Of a DNA stretch of 64,000 nucleotides, positions 47,001 through 59,891 are shown in pieces. This DNA is from Diploscapter coronatus (lineage: Eukaryota; Nematoda; Chromadorea; Rhabditida; Rhabditidae). Numbering within the stretch: position 1 is the stretch's first letter; each line of letters starts with the position of its first letter. Below the pieces are notes generated by a model. The model was not told where the DNA came from. It saw only the letters and a list, made by a program, of their open reading frames with translations, and searched no databases. Where the stretch lies: the NCBI GenBank assembly GCA_964036155.1, contig OZ038422.1, positions 16,267,201-16,331,200 of the forward strand. The letters are read 5' to 3'. A program made the translations under genes and the position numbers.

Positions 47001-50000
47001 AAAGGAGAGGGAATTCCCGATTCCTGTCTGCAGAAGACTGCCGAGGTTCGTAATCTCTTCAATTTTCATTGAAAATAGACGAGGAACTTTTTTCCTGCCA
47101 CCGCACCCCATCGAAGTCTCGGCGTAAAAGTCCCAAATTATGTATGTTGGAAAAAATGAAACTTCTATTCGTTTTTGCAATTAAAATAAATATTGATTTT
47201 TTTTCTTCTAAGAATCCGTGAACCCATTGCAATTACTCATAAGATTCGGAGAATAAAAATTATATAATCATTCTCTTTGAGGTGGTGTACATTTTGGAGA
47301 AGAAGCTGCGCATCGCGATGGGCCACATGCGCCCGATGGAGAAGAACACCAACACCCAATTCGCCCTCTTCTCGCCCGTCGATTCGAAAATCCCCAGAAT
47401 GCTCATCCCCCTCGAACAGCTGCCCAAGGAATTTGCCACAAGACCGCAGGCAAGTTTAACTTCTCTACTGAAATTCATTTTCATGTTTTGAGTTGGGAAA
47501 AAGAAAACTATTCTTGTAATTACTTCCATTTTGTTGACTCATTCGGAGTTCTGAAAAATTATGGAGTTTTGAAAATAGGATATTGATATAGGTAGGGCCC
47601 GCAGACATGCAATCGATGTTAATTTCTTGCCCATATCAAATTTGATTCTCGAGAAATGTTAGCGATTTTAGTTTTTTTTTTTCGATTTACTTGCACGCTA
47701 GCGTGAGGTGTCACTTCGCAGTCGATGAAAAATTAGTTAGGGCCCAAGCTTATCGGAAAGGTTTCTCGACATTTCCGTGACCGCTCGTGTCCGCGACGAA
47801 AAACCTTTTCAACTTTCAATCGAGCAGCGTGGGACCGCACGTCAAACAAGTAAAGCGAGTAATGAGAAGTGAAATTCGACCTATTCAAGCAACTAAAATA
47901 ATGGATGCAAATTAAAAAAAGGTATGATGCGTATTCACATATTGAGCCAATTCTCGCCTAATTTTTAGGTGAAAATGAGTTCGAAAAGAATTTTAAAACC
48001 TTATCATCTAAGTTACACCAAGGCCTATTCGTATTTATGGTTTTTACTCCAAAATTATTGCCATGAAAAATGTGCGTTGCGAAGCCTAGGTATAGGATTA
48101 TGATAAAATAGAGAGAGAGTATTATACTAAAAGGTTTTGTCCAATAAATTGATCATAATGAGACTGGATATTCTTTATCTCTACCCATTCGTAACGCTGT
48201 CAGTCTCTATTTTTTCAAACTCCGAAGTTTCAATAAGCCAGCCATTGATCCCTCAAAACTCATTCAAATTATCTGTTTTTAGGACTACTCGAAAGTGATT
48301 TTCCTCGCTCGTGTTACCGACTGGGCTGAAAACTCTCTTATGCCAAAGGGAAAACTCGAGAAACAGGTCGGAAACTTCGGAGACATCGAGGTACTTTCTA
48401 ATTGATTTTTAAGTTGTTCCTAAAGAATGAATATGTTTCAGGCAGAGACCGAGGGAATGCTGCTATCGAATGGAGTGGACATTAGGGATTTCTCCACGGA
48501 AGTCATCAAAAGTCTGCCTGTCACTGAGGAGAATTTCGTCATTGACGAGGTATGAGCGTTAATTTTGAAGAATTCTGAAATTTTTTGCGAGTCTAAGGCT
48601 GAAATAACGTATTTTCGTTCGTGTTTTAAAATGATATTTTCCCCCTTCCGAAACTAAACTCCGTTATTCTTCCTGTTTTATTTTCGATAAGTCAAACGTT
48701 TTCGAACGATGATTTTGTCCTATTTTCAGAAGGAATACGCGTATCGCTGGGATCTGCGCAACGAAGTGATCTTCACGATCGACCCGAAGACGGCTAGAGA
48801 CTTGGATGATGCTCTCTCGATCAGACGCATCCCTGACTGCGATGGAAGTGGAAACGAGGGATGGGAAGTGAGTCTTTTCATTCTTTACAAAAAAAATACC
48901 TGGCCTTCTTTATTCTTGTGACGTTTGTAATGAGCACATGTTTGTTCTTTCTTTTCATTCCTTTATCTTCAATAGTACGCATTACAGAGCTGTGCGGAAA
49001 TTCCCGTGTTCGCTCATTTTTGGTCTATTTCGATTTCGTCTCGGTTATGCAAATGTAAAGTCAACTACTTACATCCCTGACTCGCATCTTTCTTTAGAGA
49101 ATAGGAAAAACTGCGTGATGTGGCATAGCCTCGCATTTTTGAGCAATTGATCATTTTGAGCGGTTTCAGGTCGGTGTGCACATCGCAGACGTGAGTTTCT
49201 TCGTGAAGGAAGACACGGAGGTCGATGAATGGGCTGCTTCTAGAGCGACTAGTGTCTATCTCGTTCACAAGGTTGACAATTCTATTTCAAATAAAGATAA
49301 AACTTTCGAAAAATGAGATAAATATTGCAGGTGATTCCGATGTTGCCCCAGGTTCTGTGCGAGAGACTCTGCAGTCTGAATCCTGGCGTGGACCGGTTGA
49401 CATTCTCCGTGCTCTGGAAAATGAATGATCAGGTATTTTATTGCTTGCTTCTGATGAACTAAAGTGAATGAAAATACGCAGTGCTCTCTAAACGGGAGTA
49501 CGCGGAGTGAAGCGCAAATAGTCTTCGAAAAGAAAATTTCACTCAAAATCCGACGACTAATCTGCACTTCACTCTACACGTGTTTATTTACGCACTATTT
49601 CACGTTTTCATATTCAATTTTAGTTTGTCTGACTTACAAGGGAAGGTTTTACCCTCGTCTTGGCGTTTCGATACAAGAATACCCATATCTTTCTTGCCAT
49701 GAAATGAGGATTCCAAATCTGTAAAAATTTCTTGCCCCTTCGCATGAGTATACCCGCCCCGAGGGTGTCGAATTTCTTCTATTTCACACCCCTTACTCTC
49801 CTCAGCCGGAAAGAAGGGAAGGTGAGACATGTAATCGTGGCGCAGTGGTATAGAGTTGGTCGTAAGGACGCTATGCTGTTTTATTATCCACTGCCACTCA
49901 CCTTTTTATTATTTCATTTAAAATAATTATTTTTTTGCAAAATTTATTTCCAACCTAAACGAGTTTTTTTGCATATTTAGTAGCCTTATATAAGAGCAAG

Positions 50001-53000
50001 AAATGGTGTATCATACTCGACATATAAAGATAGCGTTTTTGAGAATTTTTTTTTCGAAATACAAACAACGTGTCATTCTAAATGTCTCGTTTCATTATGA
50101 ATATTTAGCAAAAATTTTGCAAAAGATAAGTTTTCGAATAAATAAATTTTGCAAAAAAAATATTTTAAAATGAAATAAAAAAGTGAATAGCGATAGATAA
50201 TAAAACAGCATAGCGTCCTTACGACCAACTCTATACCACTGCGCCACGATTACATGTCTCACCTTCCCTTCTTTCCGGCTGAGGAGAGTAAGGGGTGTGA
50301 AATAGAAGAAATTCGACACCCTCGGGGCGGGTATACCCATGCGAAGGGGCAAGAAATTTTTGTATATTTGGAATCCTCAGGTCATGGGAAAAAAGATGTG
50401 GGTACTCTTATATCAAAACGCCAAGACGAGGGTAAAACCTTCCCTTGTTAGGATATTATCTTTTTGTCCAACTGTTTGGTCTTCTATTTTAGGGCGAAGT
50501 GTTCGAGGAGAAGTTCGGCAGAAGTGTGATCCGATCGAAGGTCAAACTCGCCTATGAGCACGCGCAGGTGGGCATGTTTCATTGTTTAGACAAAGAAGGA
50601 AAGTGGTTGGATGACATGGGAAAGAAGAGACATGCCCTTTCTGAAACCACTTTTTTCACAATATGACAGCAACTTGCTGCTCTTCTATTTCCCCCCTCCC
50701 ACTTCATTCCTCCATTTCTAGGACATAATCGATCGTCCTGATCGTGACTTTTCGCCCGACGAATTGCCTACCATCCACGATGGAGTGGAGACGAACACGA
50801 TCAGGGACAAGGTCCTGCAGCTGCACAGAGTCGCCATGGCTCTGCGCTTGAGCCGAGTCCAGAGTGGCAGTCTCAGACTCGATCAGCCAAAACTCAAGTT
50901 CACGCTCAACGACGAGATGAACCAGCCCATTGGAGTCACCATCTATGAGGTAACTGAACACATTCTCCACCACGAGTTTTAGTCAATAGTAAGATGAAAT
51001 TTTAATGATTTTTTTTTTTTTTTTTTTCGATCTTGAACTTTTCGTATTTTTCAATAACTTATTTATTTTCCCTTCACCGGCTTAAAGCGAAGTATTTTGA
51101 ATATTTATTATAGGCCTTCGATTTTAGATTTGGTGCCGATTTGACATTTTACCGAATACAAAACAGATTTGTGATAGATATTAGTAAATTTTGTCAACTA
51201 CTGAAAATCCAAAAAAAAAAAAATAGATGAATTTGGTAAACTCGAAAATTTCAGAGAAAGGATTCAAACAGTCTGGTCGAAGAGTTCATGCTGCTGGCGA
51301 ACATGTCGGTGGCTCGCAAGATCGAGAACCACTTCCCCAAGACTTCGCTGCTCCGCAGACATCCCTCGCCCAAAGTCAAACCTCTCAAGGATGCGGTCAG
51401 TTGAATCTTCACAACTTAATGAAATTCATTAAAGTTTAATTTGAAAGGGTAGTTATCATTTTTCTTTATCATTGACTCGAGTCGAGTTTTCGTGAAATTC
51501 GAAATAATGAAACTTCTTATAACTCGACTATATTCAGTTCAAATTTTAGATTTCTTAAAAATGACCATCTGTCCCCTTATCATTAGCCGAACAAATCGAA
51601 CCACCTGCTCTTTCAAATGAAGCAAATGCTAGTTTATGTTTGATTGTGCAAGATGAAGAATTAGTAAAAGGTCTGAGACTGAGGGCCCTAACGAACTGTT
51701 CGATATGAAAATGACGAATATTCGGACAAAGCAATGAAATGCAAGAGCAATATTTAGAGACAGAATAAACTGCTGAACTATTTACAGTGTCAGTTTAGTT
51801 CAGTTATAATCTTTCTAACATTTTGCATCACTGGACTGCCTTTATGTGCATTTCATTCATAGAAAAGGAGCGCCTCTGTCAGCCGTGATCACAAGTTTTC
51901 AATCTGATTGCAACAATCAAAGATAAAATTGATTTTTCTCATCATGAATTGAACGTTTTTGAAAATTTCATTAAACAAATTTCAGCTGCTGCTCTGCGAG
52001 AAAATCGGCTTCCCGATCGACGGCGACAATTCCGGCACGATTTCCTCGGGAATCATGCGATTCAGGGGCGACACTGCACTCACTAGATGCATCAATCAAG
52101 TAAGAAAACTCGAATTGGAATACCCTTCTTTTATTAAAAAAAATAAGCAGTAAATTATCACCCGAATTTCTACATTTTTTTTTCTGAATAGTGACATACG
52201 AAATATTCGGAAAGAAAGGGTTTCTACCGTTCACACATACACACACTCCTCCTTAATTCGCCCTTTTATGTTTTACCTGCATTTCTTTCTAAAAAAATAT
52301 TCCAACATAGAATGTAGATAAATAAAAAAGAACTGGATTGTATAGAACAGAAATAGACCCTTTTCTAGAATATTCTGTACATCTCTTTTCGTGAAATAAG
52401 ACATGTTTTCTAATTTCAAAATGAGTTTTCCCTTCATTTTCATTTCCATTCTTTAAAAATAAAAAAATTTCAGGTGATCTCTTCGATCATGATGAAGCCG
52501 ATGCAATTGGCCGAGTACTTCTGCACAGGATCCTTCGAGAGCATAACCGACTACAAACACTATGCACTCAACGTGCCATTGTAAGCAATTCTCGATAAGA
52601 ATCGGCTTTTCGGGAGATTCAAATTTGAGCATAATTTTGCATTGTTTGTTTCTTGAATAGAATAATGGACAAATGAAGTCACATTATTTGAAATTTCACG
52701 AAGAATAGACTCGAACCCATTTCCAAAATTCTACATTCGATGTTTAAGCTACACGCACTTCACGTCGCCGATTCGTCGATATCCGGATGTGATCGTGCAC
52801 AGACAGCTTGCTGCTGCATTGGAGTATGCGAGACCGTCTGAGAGGACTATTGAGGAGTTGGAGCAGTTGGTTAGTTTTGAAAGAAAACACACAGAAGGAG
52901 GACTTATATTTTGAAAGACGATTTGTATTCTTCAGCCCAAAAAATTCAACAACGAGTGTTATGAAATATATGATCATGTAAAATCTCGTTGAATCCGAGC

Positions 53001-54815
53001 TACCTTTTTGAAATATGCAACTGCAAATGGGCGAAATTTCATCTTCAACAAATGTTTACTTTTATCTCAAGATGAAAATGCGAATTTTCAGACATCGCAC
53101 TGCAACGAAAAGAAGTTGCTGGCGAAGACGGTCTCGGAGAAGAGCAGTGAGTTGTTCTTCGGCTCATTCGTGCATCGATGCGGTCCGTTCTCTGAGCGCG
53201 CTGTCGTGATGAACGTTCTCGATCAGTCATTCGATGCCATGGTCTTCAAGTATGGAATCGTCAAACGAATCTACTTAGAGGTTAGCTTATAATTTTCGGC
53301 AAATTTTATGTATATTTTGGAATATTTAGAAGCAGAAATGGGCCCAGGAGCCTGTGTATGATGTGGACAACTCGACGCTCACTCTCAAATGGGCGGAAAT
53401 CGATGGAGCTCCTGCTATCGAACAGAAAATTCAGGTATCATGTTTTGGATTAAATTTTTTAAAGTAGAAAAAATGATTTGTATGATTTTCGTTCATCATA
53501 AAAATTTTGGCGGAAATGGAATTTTGAATTTCGGAAACTGATACAAAAATGTCAGACAGACTTCTCAAAATTCAATCCGTAGAAAAATAGTGTGTCGTAT
53601 TGAAAGGGGGAAAAGAGCATATCTTCTTTTTCTCTCGAGACAATGTGCTATCTTTTCTGAGGGTTAATTTGCGGGTCGAGTTTTGAAAAGTCTGATGCAA
53701 GTAAAATATTCGCTCCTGTATGTTCATCATCAGATTTGAAAATTTCAAAGATAATGTTTTGTTTATCTTTGAAATAAATGACTTCTACAAGATTGACTAT
53801 GAGAATAAAAATCATGTTACAGATGTGCTCAATCGTGCACGTGACTCTGAAAGCTACAGACGAACCTCTGCAATACATGGCTCTCCTCAATCGACCCTCT
53901 GCTTCCACGGCCACCAAGACTCTCGAGAATTATTTCTCGAGTAACACTCAGCTCGACGATCAGGTATGATTTGTTATCTTATCTTTCTGGCTTATTTTCA
54001 ATTTATGTACAGATAAGTATTATGACTTCGTAGTATGATAATTATTTTATATACAGTAGAGGGGTTGTAATGTTGTTTATTTTTATTAAAGTATAGAAAA
54101 AAATCTGTATAATTTTGTTCCGACTTTTTGGAAAGTTTACTTTGATTTATTTTTTCCAGCAACATTTTGAATTTGAAATCAGCAAACTTTCCAGAAAGCC
54201 TGTTTCCTACTTATTTTTAAAGACGTGCATTCCCTAAATGCATCTTACAGATTTTTATCCAAAAATTCAATTGTTATTGGCTATAATTTTTATCATTTTC
54301 GTTTGTTTTTTATGAAAAGATAATTCTAACGATTTTTTCAAAATTAAAAAAAAAACTGAAATTGCAAGGTTAGCGAAAAACTGTCGTATTCATTTATTTT
54401 GAAGATATCTCATTTAAGAAAAGAAATTTTCAAGAACTTTGCAATAATTCGCTTCATAGAAAACATGCTTGTTGACTGTGTTTATCGATTTATGGGCTCA
54501 AATCTTCTATTCTTATATTTCTCTGATCAAATTTTAGTGAATCGCTGATAGTTGAGTTGTGTCGTCAGATGACTGATTGTGAGTAGTTATTCGGAAGTCC
54601 CCCTTCATTCATCTAGTTGAGTTTCTGGTTCAAATTCGCAATATCTGGGGCGTTTGTGTGGGATATTCGCAACATGTTTACCTCTTCTCAACAAGTTATT
54701 CCCCCATTTCTATCTATTCGGGTTCTTCACATTCACTCTTATTTTTTGTTTGGTTAAAATAAATAAATTTTATTAGGACTCAGAATTATCGAATGAAAAT
54801 TTAGGAAGACGATAA
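44095..54815 (+). CDS. disl-2: DIS3L2 (disl-2), RNase II-family 3'-5' exoribonuclease
   Basis: DIS3L2 is the cytoplasmic, exosome-independent exonuclease that degrades oligouridylated RNAs. About 23 exons can be followed, roughly 44095-44295, 44981-45035, 45133-45243, 45504-45664, 46266-46318, 46373-46475, 46815-47045, 47281-47450, 48283-48391, 48442-48550, 48730-48868, 49170-49271, 49331-49432, 50493-50567, 50722-50949, 51254-51397, 51986-52099, 52474-52580, 52749-52868, 53091-53279, 53333-53433, 53822-53963 and about 54778-54815. Cold-shock domains come first ([45 protein letters not shown]). The RNB catalytic core has the Asp cluster [16 protein letters not shown], then [28 protein letters not shown] and [20 protein letters not shown], then a C-terminal S1-like part. 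There is no N-terminal PIN domain, which separates it from DIS3. The first exon is Gly/His/Gln-rich. If the last intron is retained, translation stops at 53969. Confidence 0.95.
44666..44829. repeat. Short inverted-repeat unit in the first DIS3L2 intron
   Basis: AGGGTTGCAAA (about 44668-44678) and TTTGCAACCCT (about 44818-44828) are exact reverse complements, about 160 bases apart. Terminal repeats of this length fit a small non-autonomous element but are too short for certainty. Confidence 0.4.
49637..50449. repeat. Inverted pair of about 300-bp repeats with a tRNA-like segment, in a DIS3L2 intron
   Basis: The left copy (about 49637-49940) and right copy (about 50145-50449) are reverse complements around a roughly 200-base AT-rich centre. 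Each has the segment GTGGCGCAGTGGTATAGAG (left copy about 49836-49854), which matches the pol III A-box consensus (TGGCNNAGTGG) as found in tRNA D-arms and tRNA-derived SINEs. No B box was found in the expected 30-60 bases, so this is not a functional tRNA gene. Both copies sit between the DIS3L2 exons ending at 49432 and starting at 50493. Confidence 0.75.
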
Positions 54816-55771
54816 CTCAGATCTTCATCTGAAAGTAAACAATGCATTGTCTTTCATTTATACACCTAAAAATTACTGTAATTTTGCCGATGACCTGTGT
54901 CCCCGTATTCATAAACGCTTTGGGAGTCGCGCCGACGCGTTTATGAATAGGGGCACTGGATTTGTTGACGGAACGATAAAATACATTAACGTATTTGACA
55001 ACTCGACAGAATTTACACAATAATAAATGGGCGAAATAGTTCGAGAAAATGAACACATTCTTTCATTTCATCAAATCTGAACGTTCATTTTCTTCTCAAC
55101 ATTTGTTACTAACATCTTATCGTTCATACGAAAATGTGTTCATGTGAAGTAGCAATATATTGCGGTTGAATAGATCTATCGGAATGCCAACATCCCCTAT
55201 TCTATCATTCTGTCGTTAATCTGCTTTAGTTCAGTCTCCCCAAGTCCCCAGCTCATACCATCACTCTTTCCCTTCCCTACATTCATCGCCATCATTTCAC
55301 GGCTCTCCACTAATTCCCCCTTAATTGGGTTTGTCTCTTTACCACTTTCAACCCGCCAAAATCGTCGAAATCCAATGAATTCGATCACTCTTTTCATCCC
55401 CTTCATTTTCACCTTCATTCAATCAATATTCAATCTCGTTCAGATTTTGTCCAATTCAACAGATTTACTTTGAACCAAAATTTCTTCTCTCTCACTCTAA
55501 TCTAAGCTAATCAAATCAATTATTTCGTTTTATTGGCTCTCTTTTGATTGATGCTATTTTCTAATTTTCTAAATTACTGTAATCCCAATATAAAATTTGC
55601 ATAATCCTTTTAACAACCAAGTTTTACATTCTCATTACGTAATCTTCAAATCATCTCATACGGTAATTCGTATTATTTCGCTGTTTTGTCTCATAGTAAA
55701 CTGAAAGTGATACGTATCTAAAATATTGAGATAAGGTAAAACTCTGCATCGTTGTGGAGGTGGACTGGCAA
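54816..55771. other. Spacer with a 50-base hairpin
   Basis: Between DIS3L2 and the next gene. A strong hairpin lies at 54901-54954 (next feature). Pyrimidine-rich DNA fills 55200-55340; frames there are compositional. No gene was seen. Confidence 0.35.
54901..54954. repeat. Perfect-stem hairpin, 17-18 bp arms
   Basis: CCCCGTATTCATAAACGC (54901-54918) pairs with GCGTTTATGAATAGGGGC (54937-54954), one mismatch, around an 18-base G+C-rich loop. It could be a tiny inverted-repeat element or an RNA hairpin in the DIS3L2 3' region. Confidence 0.6.
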
Positions 55772-58700
55772 ATGGGAAGAGGATCTATTCGACTGACAGC
55801 CGCAGTGCTGCTCGCAGTCCTTGCCGTCCATCTGCAGGCCATCACTGCATCTCTCGTTGACACTCGATTCAGGAGACAGACTTGTAAGGAAAACTGCACT
55901 AGAAAGACAGACGATCATAATGACGCTTCATTACATCATTTACATGCTAGAAAAAAGTATTATCCACTCTCCTCATACTATTTCATCATGCTACGGTGCT
56001 AAAGTTTTCACATCTTATTAGCATGACGAAATACTGGATAAATTGAAACTGTCGTAGCATCGTAATATCTCACGCTAAATAATACTTGTTGGGAGAAGTC
56101 AGGGTAGATGGTAGGGGAGAGATCATTTTAAAACTATTTTGTATGTTAAAATATTACGTCGTCTCTCGACTTTTCCTGGTTGTCAAAATTGCAGTGCATT
56201 TTTAATGATTACTTCTGCTTTTGTGAATAATTTTTGTCGCCATCACTATATCTCACGATTTATCACTTCAGATGTGGCGACGAACGGCTCAGCGACAGGC
56301 ATTGGAGATACAGTCACCAATGACGCCACAGCTAATCAATACAAAGTAATACAGACGGTTTTAGTCATTAGTCATTTCTAATTCCAATGTTGTCAATGAC
56401 CGATTATTTGAGACGAAATAGATGACACTGACATTTGATGTGCGATAATTAGCGCGTTGTTTGCAGCCATACTTTACGCTATTACATCATATTCAAGGAA
56501 TGAGTTGAATTACTATTTATAAATACGTGATACACACTTTGCATAGTCGAATTTGTGCTTCATTTATTTCGTCCCAAGTTATCAGTCTTTGGCAACAACA
56601 TATCATGCAGAAAACCGACGGCACAGTTGGAATGAACGTGAGCTCTGGCGGTGAAGCCACTGGAACTGGAAACACTTCCATCTCGAATACCGCTTCCGGC
56701 CAAGTCGGAGATACGAGTCAGATTGTGCAACTCTGACTAATTGGATGAAATCATATTGATTGCAGAAATTAATGCCAACGGAGACACGAGTGCTTTCGGT
56801 CAAAATTCCGAATCAGAGTCGAACATTTACTCTGCCATCGAAGGAGGCAATAAGACCGTCGAGTCGTATCAACACGTACGAATCTGACAGTAGGATTGTA
56901 AAATGTGGTCTAAGGCATAGTCAAACCTATCAGGCCTACCTAATTTAATGAACCTGTATGGGCCTTGATAGACCTTTAAGATTTTTCAATTACCTGAGAC
57001 TTCAAAAATACACAAATAACAAAGGCCCTGCATTAGTTTTATCTGTGTTATAGCAAAATAGTCAGCCTTAGGCCCAGTTTTGCAAGCCTGTCTAAAAGAA
57101 ACCCACCTAGTTCAGAAATGAGATGCATTTCAGGGCAAAGGTACCGGCGTCGGAGACACACAAGCTGGTGCGACAGGAATCGTTGGAATGGAATCGAATG
57201 GGCAGCCCAGTCCGATGAGTCAGATGACCCAGAAAACGAATGCATTACATCAAACATCATCATGAATTTGCAGACAGTGATGGCACAATTGCCACTGCGG
57301 GTGCAACCGGTTCATTAGGCTCGTCTTCCGAGGTCACAGCCAGCCAAGTGCTGACCTGGGACTCTCTCATGGCCACTCTCGTTGGATCTGCAGTGGCAGA
57401 AGGAATTGGACATGCTCAGGCCAACATCGATCTGGGCGCTGGAAATGCCAACAATGGTCATTATTGAGTGCAAATATGATACTAGAGTCACGCGAAGCTA
57501 AAACCCCAAGAAAAATCATTTCCGAAATCAAAGCCAAAGTGACTTCGTCTCTGAAAAACTCCCAAAGATTCGGATATTTCGATCTCAAAACTTCTTGCGG
57601 CCCTGATGATAACACATTTTCCCATTTAAAATCCTTATTCTGAACCCATGTTATCAGCTACTAATATTATGCAATGAGAATTTATTTCAAGATATCCGGC
57701 TCACATTTTCATTAAACCAGACGTCCATATTGCGAACTTCAAAGATGCATCTGAGGATCCAAGTTTATTTTTATTTGCAGGCGTCGAAGTGAACGGTTTC
57801 GTCTCTGGAACGAACAACCAAGATGGACACGTCAATGCGCAGGTCTTATCATGAATGATGAAACTCATTGACTATTCAAATCAGGTTAACGGAAATGCAG
57901 ACGTGAATGGAAGCAACCATTCACTGGTTGGAAACATGTACGGAAGCGTGAACGGAACTGGCAACAGCACACTTCTTGGAGCCACAAATGTCAACACGAA
58001 CACGACTACTAACAGCAGTTAGTCATAAATTCAACTATTTGGAAAATCCATGATGTCATGACTTGAGGCAATAAATAGGAAAGAGTAGGTGATGGTGAGG
58101 TAGAATATCTTCACTCATACTATTTCGCCATACCTCGTATCATGAAGTCATAGCGTTTCCAGGTTTCCCGTAGATTCTAAAAAGCAAGATTGGAAAATAT
58201 CTTCTCTAATCTGAATCTAATTCGTAGGTGTGAGCATGTTCGGCGACTCGAAAGTAGCCACGAATGGAAACAGTAACGTCGATCTGCAAGGGGAATCCAA
58301 CCTCGATAATGAGGTTTAGGATTATTTTTAATAAAAATTTTTTTTAAAATATATAATTTAAGGGCAACGGTGGCTCTGCCAATGTTCTTACGAACTCGAC
58401 TGCTAACGGTGGCAACAAGGACATGACCGTTCAGAACGGTGTCAAAGTCAAGGATCAGAATGGGCAAACTGGTAAGAAAAAGATTGCTGTCAAACCTATG
58501 CACATCAATTTAAAGTTGCCATCGGAAACGGCGAATTGCATGGTACCGGCACAGAGAATTCGAATGCCAGCATACTGGTCGACACGACCTACGATAACAA
58601 TGGAAACGCACAGTAAAAACCATCATCAGATTTGTTTTGAACCAAATATTTTTTTCTTAGAATATACGCGAGCGGAGACGGTCAATCGATATCACAGGGG

Positions 58701-59672
58701 GGAAGCAATTCTTCGCTCGAGATGGACGCGAATGCTGTGCTCAATAACACGAACGGACTCAGCAATAGTACTATATAATCTGGCAAATGAATTATTAGAG
58801 ATCCTGTAATAGAAAATTTGGAGGGGCATTATTTTAGTGGTATTTAGAAAAGATAAACTACTCTAGAAATTTCTTTAATCACTTTCAAAGTTTTGATTTC
58901 CGAAAATTGGAGAGAAAAAACATGCAAACTGTCATGTCATTTTAAGAAGATCTTGAAAGTAGACAAATTTAGCTGGCTACTCCAACACTAGTGGATCAGC
59001 AATGGGCGAGTACAACAATGTGACGGGCAATTCGTTCATCAACACAAATGGAGCCGGAACGAGTGGAAACTCGATGTCCCAGGCCGTGGGAGGAGGGGCT
59101 GGACCTAGCGCGGCAGAGACCAATGCTGGATTGGAACTTAGAGAAGGAGACCAGACTAGAAGTAGAACGGAAAAAAACGGAAAGGAATTGACTAACCAGG
59201 AAGGAATTCAGATATCTCTGTGAGCGGAAGTGTCAGTGCTTCTGGAAACCAAACCAAAGTCAACTCGATTTCGTCCGTCACCGATAATGCAGGTCAGAAT
59301 TTTCGTTGTTTCATAAGCATTGAAAACTAAACTGCATTCGCAGAAGAAAGGATGCAAGAGATAGACAAGCCAATATGAAACCTCTGGATTTAAAAACTTA
59401 AAGATTTTGGCTTCTGAAATTTGAACTGAGGCTCGAGTTCAGAGTCGGAATCTAAATTCCAACCAACTTCACAAACAATATATTAGGCTTTCCTTAAATC
59501 TTGGTGTATAGTTTAAATTCCGTTAGTTATAGGCGAACAAACCCTAACGAACTACCAGTCAGCCCAGTCTACGGGCTCAGGATCTTCGTCGGCTTCTGCC
59601 TCCAATTCTGGCTACTTGAAGAGAAAGAAGCGATCCGCTCATTTGGGCGTTCTTTTCGATAAACTTTTCTAA
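55772..59672 (+). CDS. Secreted Asn/Gly/Ser/Thr-rich repetitive protein between two furin-like sites
   Basis: No known family is recognised. The signal peptide (MGRGSIRLTAAVLLAVLAVHLQAITA) is followed by DTRFRRQ, a dibasic proprotein site. About 15 small exons (55772-55883, 56272-56345, about 56611-56714, 56766-56876, 57134-57201, 57276-57455, 57781-57841, 57885-58018, 58228-58315, 58363-58471, 58515-58611, 58661-58768, 58972-59160, 59212-59291, 59531-59672; edges approximate) encode about 550 residues. They are nearly free of cysteine after the leader and rich in N, G, S, T, D, V, with irregular 8-12-residue repeats (TNGSATGIGDT, ANGDTSAFGQN, VNGTGNSTLLGATN) and many N-x-S/T sites. The short alternating pattern could form a beta-solenoid or elastic fibre. 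The C-terminus has KRKKRS before a last hydrophobic ALHLGVLFDKLF-like tail (SAHLGVLFDKLF). Likely extracellular matrix, cuticle or eggshell material; inference only. Confidence 0.7.
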
Positions 59673-59891
59673 TTCCTAACTCCATTCTATTTGCATCGCA
59701 GAGGGCGTGGCCTAGTTTCTATTCTCTCCGCACACCAATTATCAACTATTTCATTAGTTATTTTTATCTTCAGTTGTGATTTCGAAAATCCACACTACAC
59801 ACGAGTATAATCACAATACATTGCTTTGTCTGTTTGCCTGTTTATGTTTGTATGTGTAAAGTAATAAGCTTATCTAAATCTAAATACAATA
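59673..59891. other. Convergent 3' region
   Basis: A short gap between two convergent genes, holding likely 3' UTRs. No other feature was seen. Confidence 0.3.

Noticed and set aside
49834..49890. Possible tRNA gene from an A-box-like segment
   Set aside because: No B box, no acceptor-stem pairing, and it is part of a duplicated repeat; treated as a tRNA-like relic.
41116..54815. Unknown gene and DIS3L2 as one operon
   Set aside because: The 515-base gap and a poly(A) signal make this less likely than separate genes; not excluded.
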